Below, one piece after another: positions 9,769 to 22,641 of a stretch of 64,000 nucleotides of DNA. The position numbers and the translations under genes are program-made. The stretch is from Saposhnikovia divaricata (lineage: Eukaryota > Streptophyta > Magnoliopsida > Apiales > Apiaceae). The number at the start of each line of letters is the position of its first letter. The stretch's first letter is position 1. The stretch lies in NCBI GenBank assembly GCA_036435485.1, contig CM071598.1:124684148-124748147 (forward strand). Reading direction: 5' to 3'. The notes under the pieces were generated by a model. That model was given only the letters and a program-made list of their open reading frames with translations, searched no databases and was not told where the DNA came from.

Positions 9769-11960
9769 GTTTGTATTTCTATAAAAATAATATAAAGGTC
9801 CAAAATGCAAGAAATAGAGAAACAAAGGTCTAAAATGCAAAATTATAGAAATAAGGGTTTAAAATGCAAGAAATAAAGAAATAAAGGTCTAAAATGCAAA
9901 ATTATAAAAATAAGGGTCTAAAATGGAAGAAATAAAGAAATAAAGGTATAAAATGCAAGAAATAGAGAAATAAAGGTCTAAAATGCAAAATTATAGAAAT
10001 AAGGATCTAAAATGCTAGAATTATAGAAATAAGGGTCTAAAATGCAAGAAATAGAGAAATAAAGGTCTAAAATGCAAGAAATAGAGAAATAAAGGTCTAA
10101 AATGCAAAATTATAGAAATAAAGATCTAAAAGGCTAGAATTATAGAAATAAGGGCCTAAAATGCAAGAAATAGAGAAATAAATGTCTAAAATGCAAAATT
10201 ATAGAAATAAGGGTCTAAAATGCAAAATATCTTGTAGGTTGAGACTACATCAGCTGCTCCTCCTGTTACACAAATGACCCCGGGATCTTGCCCTTCTCCT
10301 TCACAATCTACCCCAGCATTTGTCCCCCCTGATGCCCATATTGAGGTACTAATCTCTCCTATTTGTGATTTCCTTTCTTATATACCAACTTTGAATATGT
10401 TCTTCATGTTTTTATCACATTGTGGTTGCAGGTTAACCCTCCTCCTTCACAGCCGATACAGGTTCAGACTACATTTGACAAAGGAAATACCGAGGTTTGT
10501 ATTTCTACAAAAATAATATAATCCCAGTATATGTGCATGATGTGTAATTTGCCAACTTATAGTGATTTCCATTCTTATATACCAACTGTTGAGGTAAAGG
10601 TCTAAAATGCAAGAAATAGAGAAATAAATGTCTAAAATGCAAAATTATAGAAATAAGGGTCTAAAATGCAAGAAATAAAGAAATAAAGGTCTAAAATGCA
10701 AGAAATAGGGAAATAAAGGTCTAAAATGCAAAAATATAGAAATAAGGATCTAAAATGCTAGAATTATAGAAATAAGGGTCTAAAATGCAAGAAATAGAGA
10801 AATAAAGGTCTAAAATGCAAGAAATAGAGAAATAAAGGTCTAAAATGCAAAATTATAGAAATAAGGATCTAAAAATCTAGAATTATAGAAATAAGGGCCT
10901 AAAATGCAAGAAATAGAGAAATAAATGTCTAAAATGCAAAATTATAGAAATAAGGGTCTAAAATGCAAAATATCTTGTAGGTTGAGACTACATCAGCTGC
11001 TCCTCCTGTTACACAGACGACCCCGGGATCTTGCCTTCCTCCTTCACAATCTACCCCGGCATATGTCCCCCCTGATGCTCATATTGAGGTACTAATCTCT
11101 CCTATTTGTGATTTCCTTTCTTATATACCAACTTTGAATATGTTCTTCATGTTTTTATCACATTGTGGTTGCAGGTTAGCCCTCCTCCTTCACAGCCGAT
11201 ACAGGTTCAGACTACAGTTGACAAAGGAAATATCGAGGTTTGTATTTCTACAAAAATAATATAATCCCAGTATATGTGCATGATGTGTAAGTTGCCAACT
11301 TATAGTGATTTCCCTTCTTATATACCAACTGTTGAGGTAAAGGTCTAAAATGCAAGAAATAGAGAAATAAATGTCTAAAATGCAAAATTATAGAAATAAG
11401 GGTCTAAAATGCAGAAATAAAGGTCTAAAATGCAAGAAATATGGAAATAAAGGTCTAAAATGCAAAATTATAGAAATAAGGATCTAAAATGCTAGAATTA
11501 TAGAAATAATGGTCTAAAATGCAAGAAATAGAGAAATAAAGGTCTAAAATGCAAGAAATTGAGAAATAAAGGTCTAAAATGCAAAATTATAGAATTAAGG
11601 ATCTAAAATGCTAGAATTATGGAAATAAGGGCCTAAAATGCAAGAAATAGAGAAATAAATGTCTAGAATGCAAAATTATAGAAATAAGGGTCTAAAATGC
11701 AAAATATCTTGTAGGTTGAGACTACAACAGTTGCTCCTCCTGTTACACAGACGACCCCGGGATCTTGCCCTCCTCCTTCACAGTCTACCCCGGCATCTGT
11801 CCCCCCTGATGCTCATATTGAGGTATTAATCTCTTATATTTGTGATTTCCTTTCTTATATACCAACTTTGAATATGTTCTTCATGTTTTTATCACATTGT
11901 CGTTGCAGGTTAGCCCTCCTCCTTCACAGCCGATATAGGTTCAGACTACAGTTGCTCCTT
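9769..11960. repeat. Threefold tandem duplication of a ~740-bp block (array plus two exons)
   Basis: Exon pairs 10238/10432, 10981/11175 and 11715/11909 are near-identical, with spacings of 743 and 734 bp. Each copy has a TCTAAAATGCAAG array, a 108-nt exon, a ~86-nt intron and a 63-nt or derived exon. The copies are in frame, so the duplication lengthened the Pro/Thr/Ser linker until a TAG at 11936 in copy 3. Confidence 0.85.
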
Positions 11961-12429
11961 CTCCTTCTACACCCATCCCTCCTGGTTCAACCTTGACGTA
12001 ATAATCTTTAACTTTGAAATAACCTTGACGTATTGTATTTGAAATATGCATATGATTTTTGTATCTTCATCGAATGGTAGGTTGAAACCTCTACTCCTGG
12101 TTCAGAGTTTACCCCAGTGGCAGGTGGACTTGTGAAGTTTGGTAGTATCAGTGGTGTTATTCCTGATATGTTAAGAGAAATGCTTGGGGTACGTATCTTG
12201 AATCGTACATTCGTTTTGGCTTGCTATTTTTCCCATATGCCATGAATATCCATCATGATTAGGGGTTTTGACATGTATTTGCAGTTGGACACAAATGAGG
12301 ATAAATACAAGGATGTGGAGAGGCGGGCTGGTTATGTATCAGGTGATATGAACAAGCCACTGAAAAATCAGAAAATCAGCTGGTTGTTTAAGCATTGGTG
12401 GGGTGAAAAGCATAATTTTATTTTGAATG

Positions 12430-15400
12430 TGTAACACCCCCAGATCCGGGGTCCGGGATCTGGTCGTTACGGTCTCCAATTCTGTCCACAATACTTGAAC
12501 TTACCTCAAAATGTAATAATTTACATCTTTATGACCCAACACAACAATATAAAACACACCCGTTATAGTCCCAGAGATGAAATCAGAGTAACATTCAAAT
12601 TTTATTAAACACATTATGAGTTCTTACAACCCAAAAGAGTTACAATATGAATATATACTCTTTGCCATCCATTTACATAAGTCATACTAGTACATATATT
12701 TGGTACTGAAAGAATGAATCTATCCTACCAATAGCTTTCTCTTCGGCTCTGGTAGTCTCATCGTCCTCGCCACCATCGAGTGCGCCTTGTGCGAATCATC
12801 TGGTCTAGCTGTTGTTGTGATATAATAATAAAGCAAGGGTGAGCAATAGCCCACCAACAATAATATTTAACTGAACGATAATATATAACTGTTCAAAAGT
12901 ATCTTTCAAACCATATGCCATGCATTTACGGAAATGATGCCAGAATAACATGAACGATGAAGTTACGAGGTAACTCAAAATACATATATAGGTGGGAAGA
13001 TCTGCTATGTCGAAGATAAGCCAGATATTATCATTTATCATATAAAGAGGAACTTGCAAGGAAAATATTGCAATTCCAGTTATTAACATTTTTCGAAGTC
13101 CTACAACCTGAAAGAAGTCTCTTCGATACGTGTTGCGGAAGACACCGTCAACCTGAAAGAAGTCTCTTCGATATGTGTTGCAGGGAGTTCCCAATTTGGG
13201 AGATGAACCAATAATAGAGTTATCACGCGCCAGCTGTCCCACTCCCTGATGATCAGTCGGGGATGGTATAGCCCAATATAGTTTACTACCGGTAGAAGGA
13301 AGAACTGACAGCTCCACTTGTCGATTGCCTTTAATAGTAACTCCCTGGCCAATGGTTAGGCCTTGTGATGGACCGCGCGACTCGGCCTCTTACACACGAC
13401 TCCTAGTTCGAATAAATCCAAAGCATTGAAACGTAGGGTTTGTCCTCCCTTCCCCAAGTGAAATACTTGTTGATAAGACTCCACAAAGTAGTCGTATCTA
13501 GTTGGAAAGGAAAATTCACCAACATTTCCCAAGCTTTTGCTTGTTAATGGATATCAACTTGTTCCAACAATCTTACCCCTCGAATGATGAGAAGGTACAC
13601 ACAGACTTAATGAGTCCATAGCAACCAAGTTGCAAGTGAAAAGGATAAATTATGACCGGGAAGTCAACAAGATAAATAACCTTTCTCAAGTAAGGTTCCC
13701 TTATAATATGGAAGTTTGAGCGAGCATTTGAATCCTTTTAGGATAGATTTAAATGAAAATAAAAAGAGTTGGGAACCTTTCCTTGATAAAATAGTCGTAA
13801 AAATACTCCGAAATATTTTACAGAATATTTGGAGGTGAAAGATAATCTCCAAATAATATATATCATTTTAAAAAGAATTTAAAAGAATTAAATAAATATT
13901 CCAAGAATATTTATTAACTCAATAATAATTACGGAATATTATTAAATCATAATATTGCTCGTAAGTAATTCTCGAATGAATATATAGAATTATTTACTAA
14001 ATAAATCACTCCTTAAATGAATATTCAAAATAATATTCATTAATAATTAGACTCCAATAAGTATTTAAAATAATATTCCATAAATGAGTCAAACTTTAAA
14101 TGAATATTTGAAAATAATATTCATTTAATAAATAATCTTCTAAATGAATCCTTTAGTAATCAAAACTTTAAAGGAATAATCGAAATAATATTCCTTAAGT
14201 AAATAGAACTTCCAATGAATATTTTAAAATAATATTCATCAAGTATATAAACCTTAAATGAATATTCGAAAGTAATATTCATTCAATAAATAACATTCTA
14301 ATGAATATCAAAATAATATTCAATAAATAATCAACTCTAAATGAATATTCGAAACTACATTCATTTAATATCTCTCGTCTGAGATAATACTCGAATAACA
14401 TTCCTCGAAAGATTTCCAAGTAATTGATACTTTATGGAAATATAAATAACGTTTAATAATAACATTCCTCAGATAAATAATAATCTGTCGTTGGAATCCC
14501 TCCGGGTTTCCACGACTATCTATATCTCAAAATACCGACTCCCGGTCTATATTTAGAATGAATATCATATGCCCTTCGCTAAGGGTCTTACCAAAACAAT
14601 CCGGCTTATCACTGATAATTCGTATCTAGTCTATAAGCCAATATCAATTTAGGGAACAAGTATATCATAATATAATTTGACAATAGGCATGCATGCTATG
14701 GCATATGTATCAGAAACAACAGATATACATATTATCACAACAACAGTTCCAAGGTATTGGAAACTTGCCTGGTAATCGGGTGTGGGTAGAGATAGCGTGT
14801 CCTGGGTCTGCTCGATCATCTATAAACAATCAGAACATTCGAGATTAACCACTTAACACCTTTTAAAAGTATAAGTATAAACTTCCCTTAAGTCGAAACA
14901 CGTTTTCAAGTTATCTCGTTATGCACCCTTTTGTGTAACTCTTTTTGTCACCGATACGGTCCGACATTTGTTCGTTAATAAGACATGTCATCAAACTTAC
15001 ACTTGGTATATACTTAAATCGTATAAGTTCTAAGGTTGGTCGTTTACGAACCAAGTTTATACCTCGAGTTTTATCGCCCGTTTTCTAAGTGAATTTCCAA
15101 AGTTATAACCAAGTGTACTTTTAGGGGTTCGTTCGCGCTTAACTTTGATTCAGTCATTTTTATAAAATCGGAAAACGATCCGTTTGACATGAGGTTTTCT
15201 CCCACACCTTCCTTATGCTATCTATTATTTAATTACCATGATTTACCACTGCATAACTCATTTTAAGAAGGTTCAATTTCCGTTACGAACTTGCTTTTAC
15301 GGTTTCGAACCGCTTTTAGTAATTTGACCATAATTCCTAAACCGTAAATCAGAATGTTTCGATTTTCATGCCAAAACGATCTATGGCTCGAGAACTATAA

Positions 15401-17022
15401 GGACATGTTAAGTAATCACTCAGGTCATAAATTTATCCTAATTGTTATGCACGAATTGTTAAGGTCTAACGAAAATCGGGCATTACGACGGCTATAAATC
15501 GAACGTTTCTAATTTCATTTCATCAACACCAAGCCACACCGGGCATACCATACATCTTATATACATTATACTCATCTTATAAGTCCAAGAACAGTTCACT
15601 TTAGAACCATAATCATCATGTCTCATAATCAACAAAATCAATTACATAATCATGCTTACATGCTTATCATAACATCTAACTTATAACTAATCTAAAAATC
15701 ACCAAGAACACCATAAAACTTAAAATAAAACCTAGGGTTTGAGATGTCCATACCTTCCTTGAAGTGTTCTAAGACCTTACTAAGCCTTTATTATCTCTTG
15801 CATATCCTTAACCAAGATTAGATCATTCAAACAAATCAAGAAATCAAAGATTAGATCTTGATAACACTATTCATCATCACTTTGATGATTTTTGAAAACT
15901 ATGCTAGAGATGGAATTTGAAGCTCAAATTTCTAGGAGATCATGTTGATATAGTAAGGAACTTACATGATTTATTTCATGGTCATTGAAGGTCAAGAGAT
16001 TGGACTTTGATTTTGCTAAAAAGGAGCAGATTTTTTTTGCTCTTCATGGAGTTCTTGGCTTTGCTTCCTTTGTTTTGCTTTGTGTTTTGGTGTTTAATGC
16101 AATAATACAAGTAATATCTATCTATCTTGGATGCATCTCTTGCCTTTTGTGTTGTTAACAATCTATTGGTGCCACTTGTTGATCCATTACTTGTCCAAGT
16201 GTTGGCATTATATCAAGCAACTCCATTTTTGGTTAATTGTAATTACACCACTCCTTTGTTAGTTGACTTATATGTAAGTCACTTGTATCATTCTTTTTCC
16301 ACCAATTGTACATGTCATCTCTTGGCCGTTTATTTGTGTCTTTGTCTGGTTATTGCTCATTTCGATTGATCGTTCGTAGGAATATCTCACGGATTTCTAA
16401 TTAGGGTTCACCGGGAATCTTCTTAATATTAATACCATCATTCTCCATATTTCTTACTAACTTTCGAATTTATATTATTTAAATCCCTTCGTTAAATTCT
16501 TAAGTCTTTCACTGTCCAGGGAACTCTCGGAGAAAATAAAAGTGCGGTTTTTCAGAATCCGACAGCTTTTACATACACTTATTTTCCTCCTGGATCACTA
16601 ATACGAACTCGGAAATCCGTTCCGAATACTTCTATATAGTGTCGTCTCATAATATTCTTACTTCCACCAAAAACACTATTAATTATTCTTCCTTTATTCC
16701 CTATATTTATGACAATATCCTTGTTCTTTCTCGGGCGGTCCTTAACCCTTTCACGGAACTACTGGACTAATCATTATCGATCCGGATGACATGAGAATAT
16801 TCTCCTGCTTGGAATTACCATATCTTATTCCCCTAGGGGATAGATTATTCTTACCTAAGCTGTCAACCATTAGCATTCCTCATGGCATAAAAACATTTGA
16901 ATCCAAATCTATTCCTTTCATTCATTATCTCAATCGTTACATCGTAGTCGTAATCACTATTCACCATTACCTCAGTACATAATAAAAAGTTTTAATTATA
17001 TCCAAAATTTGGGGTTCTTACA
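12430..17022 (-). repeat. LTR (3' LTR relative to the element)
   Basis: 4593 bp, collinear with 22642-27903 apart from point changes and the hAT insertion in the other copy. ORFs in it, including a 170-aa one at 12805-13317, recur as broken copies in the other LTR and have no recognisable domain. Confidence 0.9.
13850..14480. repeat. AT-rich imperfect tandem array inside the LTR
   Basis: Many ~28-60-bp variants of TAAATGAATATTCGAAATAATATTCATT are present, each a small palindrome. The same array recurs in the other LTR at about 24740-25370. Confidence 0.75.
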
Positions 17023-20000
17023 GTCTCCCCTCCTTAAAAGGATTCCGTCCCGGAATCAGGTAGGAAGCAAAAAGTCGTTTGCCTGTCATTCACTTTTTAG
17101 CTTCTCGGTCAATTCTTAGTTGTTCTACCCTTCCTCAGCACATCTTCTAGTGCTACAATCCATACTGTATCCTTTTTCCATCAACGTTGCTACTTTTCGT
17201 ACAACACACTATCCGGGTTATACTCTTACTCAGTCTTATCCTTATTGATACCTGCAGTAACATTGGTATCACTATCACCCTGCGAATTCGGAGGTAACCT
17301 TGCTCGTACTGTGCATTTCCTGATCGCTTTAATCTTCGCAATCTCGATCAATATAGAGAAGTGGAAAGATTTATTGAGAGATCACTATGATCAATTGAAC
17401 ATTTGTTATATTGCATAGTTAGTACAGAAGGGGGCCAGCCTTTAGTACTTGACAAGCAATTAAACAAGTTATGGTATTCCACTTAGACTTCTATCACATA
17501 GACAGATAGTCACGTAGCAGTACCTCCCCTCCTTAAAGGGTTGTTCTTCTCAATTCATAAAGAAGATGAATAAAAGAGGAGAAAAGAAAAGAATTCTAAA
17601 GGATTATAGAAAGTTTTCATGATTGTAAAATATCATACTCTGAATTTACCTCTGAACTATAGAGGTTCATTAAGGAAGAAATTAATCATAATTATATCCA
17701 ATACTATTTGATCGTAACCTCACGTGTTAACATATCTTGCTGCTTTGTCCACTATTCTCTGGACTTGTACTCTGGTTCAACCTTAGCAACACTTACTTTT
17801 GGAAAATCTTTGAACCTCTCAGGTTAAATCTTAGTTTCTCGCTTGACACCATTGTTACTAACATTCCATGTCACGCTACTAGCTTTTTCATATCTATAAT
17901 ATTAACACTATCAGGTTGTCATCCCGAGAATTCATCAGAAAACCCATTTATTAATCCATTCATAACATTCCTTGCTTCACATTCCATAATTATCTTCCCC
18001 ATCTTTTCTTTATCAATCACATCCTTCTTATTATTTGATTCTTATTTACTTCTATTATTTACTTCCACCTTCATCTCTTTATTGAGACATCTTTTGCACT
18101 TGGTACCTCCTTATTGGTATCCCGTCACATTTACTCTATAATCATCACATTATTCCAATTTAAACTTTCTGAAATGAATCTGGCCGGTCCCTTTAGCTTA
18201 GATCCAATATAATCTACTTCTGCCGACCTTGTTTCTCATCACTTGTTCTTTTCTACTCGTGATTTTCCACAGGTTATTCTTCGTAAGTCAGACCAGGTCG
18301 TATATCTACCTACTCGTACTCTTATCATCTATCAATCATCTACATTTTACTGGTGTAGCCTTGCCACATGAAACACGCTACGATCATGCTATAAGTTTTA
18401 GGGGTAAGGCTGGCTCGAATACCACTTTCCGAACACTTTTAAACTCTCAGGTGGCCCAATAAGTCTCGGGCTCAACTGTACTTCCCTCCAAATCTCATTA
18501 ATTCTTTCCATGGGAATACATTTAGCATCATGAATCATCAACCTCATATTCTCTATCTTGTTTGCGCAGAAGTACACTAACACAAACTTGCTTGTCATTC
18601 ATCAACATGCCATTTAGCTCATTAATAGCAGCACTTTCTTTATCTTTACGTTGTCATCTACTCTCTTAGAAGAATCACCATCGCTTGTTGTTTACATAGT
18701 GCGTTAATAGCTAACCATACGGGTTTCAATCCTTTAGGGAGACAAAGTAATCAATATTCCTTATCTACAAGGAACACTTCCTGAACTTGATGTAGATATT
18801 ACATAAGTAGATCAAATTGCAGAAGGGTTTCAAGCATCGCAGCTATGTCAGGTTGATGAAACTATCACTCATGCAGCTTCCATAAAAGACTGGGAACTTA
18901 ACGGTTTACTTCGTCAATTTTGTATCACGGTCCAGGCTTGCCTCAAAATGGGACCTTCTAAGGTACGTAATATGCTTAAGACTCCATCAGGAATCGAATC
19001 TTTACTTAAACTATTATTACCTTCGATTCTTGCACAATCATCAAAAGGAATGTAAATTCCTCCACTCCGATATGACCTTCAAGGTCTTTCAAAATATCAT
19101 TTTGTTTCTTCGGTATGAACATTTGTAATTATTCCTTTATACTGAGACTGTCGGCCACCTCATTGGCCTTTTCTGATAAAAATAATTTCTTATAATCAAT
19201 GTTCTCTGGATACGTTCCAACTCAAATTTTTCTACCTCATTCCCATCACTGTTGGGTTAAAGCATTCTCCCTTAAGCTCTGCTGAATGAGAAAATATAAC
19301 TATCAATCTTTTTCCATAAGTCATTGCTTCCACCTACCCGTGGGAACTTTATCACGTTTATTCCCAATCCTACTTAGGATACTTCTTTTCTTAGTTCTTT
19401 CCTTATCTTAGGATAATCTCAACCTTTATAGGTTCAATCCATACTTCCTCAGGGTTTCATACATGCCTCATCTGGCATTATTGTTACTATGTCATACATT
19501 CCTTACCAAACTTCCATTTTGAAGTTCGGAATATTACCTTTTTCCTTGTAAGGTTTCTTAGGTCATCCTTATCATTCCTCCTATATTTTCTGGGTACAGG
19601 GTATATCAAAACGTCATTGATCAATACTTTAATAATTCTGTCTATGTTCTTTCCAGAACTCTTTTTAATAATCCTTACCGGTCATTGTTGCCTTAGCAAG
19701 TCCAACTCATATCATCTGAATTCATAATGTCGTTATTAGGGTTAATAACATCCCTTGTGCATTCCCCAGGGTTGTCTAATTTATGGATATCCTATCCTTA
19801 ATTCAACTGCCAAGAAATTCTTGCATCCTATAATTGGCAATCAGATCATGTATCCTTAATAAGGGTCTCTTTTCAACTGTTCTCATTTGATAATCGATTG
19901 GTAACTTAATGCCACCCTCTTCTTTCAGATAGTTGTCAGCCTATTTGGCCTTCCAAAAGGCAACGTATGCCTATCTGCTCTCTTACAGAACTTGGTAATG

Positions 20001-22641
20001 GTAGCAAGGATGTTTTGGAAGATATTGGTCGAATTCAACGTGAATCTCTTAGTACTTATCATTCTTCTCAAAGGTTCTTGCCTTAGACAAAATTTCTACA
20101 GCATACTGATCCATCTCTGACCATTTCTATACTCTCTTCATAAACCTTCATTGTTTACTTCCCTTAGTCATAATATATTCATGGTATTTATAATACCCTA
20201 ACATCATACATCTCAAGTCATTATACTTCCATTTTTACTCGTAATCTTGGGCAATCTTATTCATATGAATCACTTTAGTACGGGTGACCCCATTCCAAAA
20301 AGTCTAGTAAATTCCCAATCCAAACATGGGTTGCAAAGGGTTCAGTAGAAGATTCCTACGATCTCATTAATATTTCCTTTATATCAGAAGCCTTTGCAGT
20401 CGGTGCTTACTTAGAAGCAACCCTGCCTTGTCCTTTCATTGCTGGTCTAGTCACTTGATAATCCTTTGTGACTTGGCCTCAACTGACCACACTAAAATAA
20501 AAATATATGATTTTATGGGTTGGCTAATTAGCATTACTTTTCTAGCAATTGCTGGCATAGTGCCTTTTACTCTGATACCTTTCTACCTTTCCAAAACTTT
20601 ACTTCATATAAGTCTTAATCGACTACTCGGCCCGTCTCCGGTCACCTTTCCTCTACTTTTATCTTTTCAACTATTCTTATCAATCCCACGTGCCATGCAA
20701 GCTTACCATTCCTGGCATAACAGCCTTTTCACTTAAGTCAATCCCGGAGTTTCTCAGTCCGGCTGGTTTCTTACTTACATTTCCTATTTTCGTCCAATCT
20801 CACTTCATCATTGTATTTCTACAATCAATAGCGATAACCGGGGTCTGTCCACCAACCCATATAGCGGCTACTTTACCCAATTCACGGGGTCCGCCCTAGT
20901 TTCTACTCTCTTCCATGATGTTCTCTGATAATCAGAAAGACAAGGTTTGTCAAAATTCGTTGAAGTTCTTCCCAGAATTAGGGAAATTTTGGTCAATCTA
21001 TCCATCTACTGGTAACATTAAGGAGACCAGTTTCGAAACCTGAAGAATAGTTCTATGAACCTCCAAGCAGGTAGAACCATAAACAGTCATAATTAACTAA
21101 ATAATCATCATCAGGTTGGAAGTTTAACTACTGGAGAGGAACCAATTATAAACATCCCTTAGAAGGGAATGAATAGTTTCAAACTGAAACCTGTCACAAC
21201 GTCCTGATACCTATACGTCCTGATATTCAATATTACCAAATGTCAGTCTACCTAACCACTAGTCTCAGAAGGAACATTACCGTCGGATTTGGTTGTTCCA
21301 CAAAATTGGCACTGCTAAGGCCATCCGAACTTGGTGAACCGTGCTGTCCGAATGCATCCGCAAGTATTTTGTCATGCTGCACAAGCACACATCCTAATCC
21401 TTTATGCGAAGCATCGTTGGAAGCACAAAGTCTCCTTTTTCCATTAAGCAATGCCAACTCTTGGTCATTACCAATTTCATCTTTTAGCTCCAGGAAGACT
21501 TTCTCACATTTTTCTCTTTAACTGCTGATCGTATTACTTGATCCATTATAATTTCGCGTCAGAGTAAACTTAAGGTAACTACTATAATTCATTCAAAGAA
21601 AAGAAAGAATTTAATATTCCTCTGAATCACATGCATCTAACATTTCTGGTTCATCATTTTACTGAGTTGAAATTAACCCTATACTCAGTCTCTGGCAGTA
21701 GTCTCATTACGAGTTCATCTTGACTCACTGGTCTTATTTTCCGGTAGGTTCTGAGATCATTGTCTTGCTTACTACTTCCTTATATGACTTTATCCAATCA
21801 TGCTGTCACTTCCCAATGTCTTTACTTTCTAACTAATTCATTCATAAAATGAACATTTCCCTTAATAAAACCACCTCATTAACCTCAATTTTGTTCCATA
21901 ATTTACAACCTATGACACCTGCCTTCTCATGGCGAATTATTACCGACCATATTCATACTAATTCATTTATCAAATGATATGGCACTTACTGCCTCCTTCT
22001 CATCTATTCCTAGGGACTCTGCTCCTCGCCCTAAATCGATGTCTTTGATAATCATACATCCCTCTAGCTCTTTCTTCATTAATATGGAAGTCTCTAGGGA
22101 CTCTCGTCTATTCCCGTCTAAGATCTCAAGTGATCCTTTCAATCCGTCTTACTTGCTGGTACTACCTCCAGTAGTCCGGCTACGAATCCAACATGAATCT
22201 TCAGTTCTCTTGCTAATAACTCAGTTCTTTATGCTCACTTTTCTGAGCACCACACCTTCATCATCAAAGTCTTTCTGGCTGCAGCCCTCATTCCTCAAGG
22301 GTAAGATCCTTATCCTAACAGGATTTTCCTTATTTGCTGGAACCTCTTCCGGGTCTCCAGTAGGGTACTCTATCGAATTTACCCGCTGATCTTTAGCATA
22401 TAATAAAGCATCATCATTCTGCTGCTCGTATGCCTTAAGGTCTGTCGCCTTACTCGTCGATACGATATCGAGCTAAGTTACTATCGTGATACTTAAGAGT
22501 TCCCATAATGGTTTTATATGTCAGCACTACATTATGTAGTCCAACTATAAACTTGGCAAGAGTTCTTATTATCTTAGTGAATTTATTGTTTTAACGTCGC
22601 CTCATCTCTGGGGTTTATAACGTACGCTCTGATACCATTTC
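17023..22641 (-). other. Interior of the Gypsy-like element, non-coding remnants
   Basis: No reading frame exceeds about 140 codons and the long ones have no domain. An RNase H-like fragment at 21248-21457 and a weak reverse-transcriptase-like stretch near 19500-19700 (minus: NDVLIY) are the only pol traces. Their order is not that of an intact pol gene, suggesting rearrangement, or that the second trace is spurious. Confidence 0.6.

Noticed and set aside
12805..13352. ORFs of 170 and 83 aa on the minus strand
   Set aside because: They lie in the Gypsy-like LTR, the copy in the other LTR is broken, and no domain is visible.
19500..19700. Reverse transcriptase of the Gypsy-like element
   Set aside because: NDVLIY on the minus strand resembles the YIDD region but no continuous domain follows, and its position relative to the RNase H-like stretch is wrong for an intact pol.
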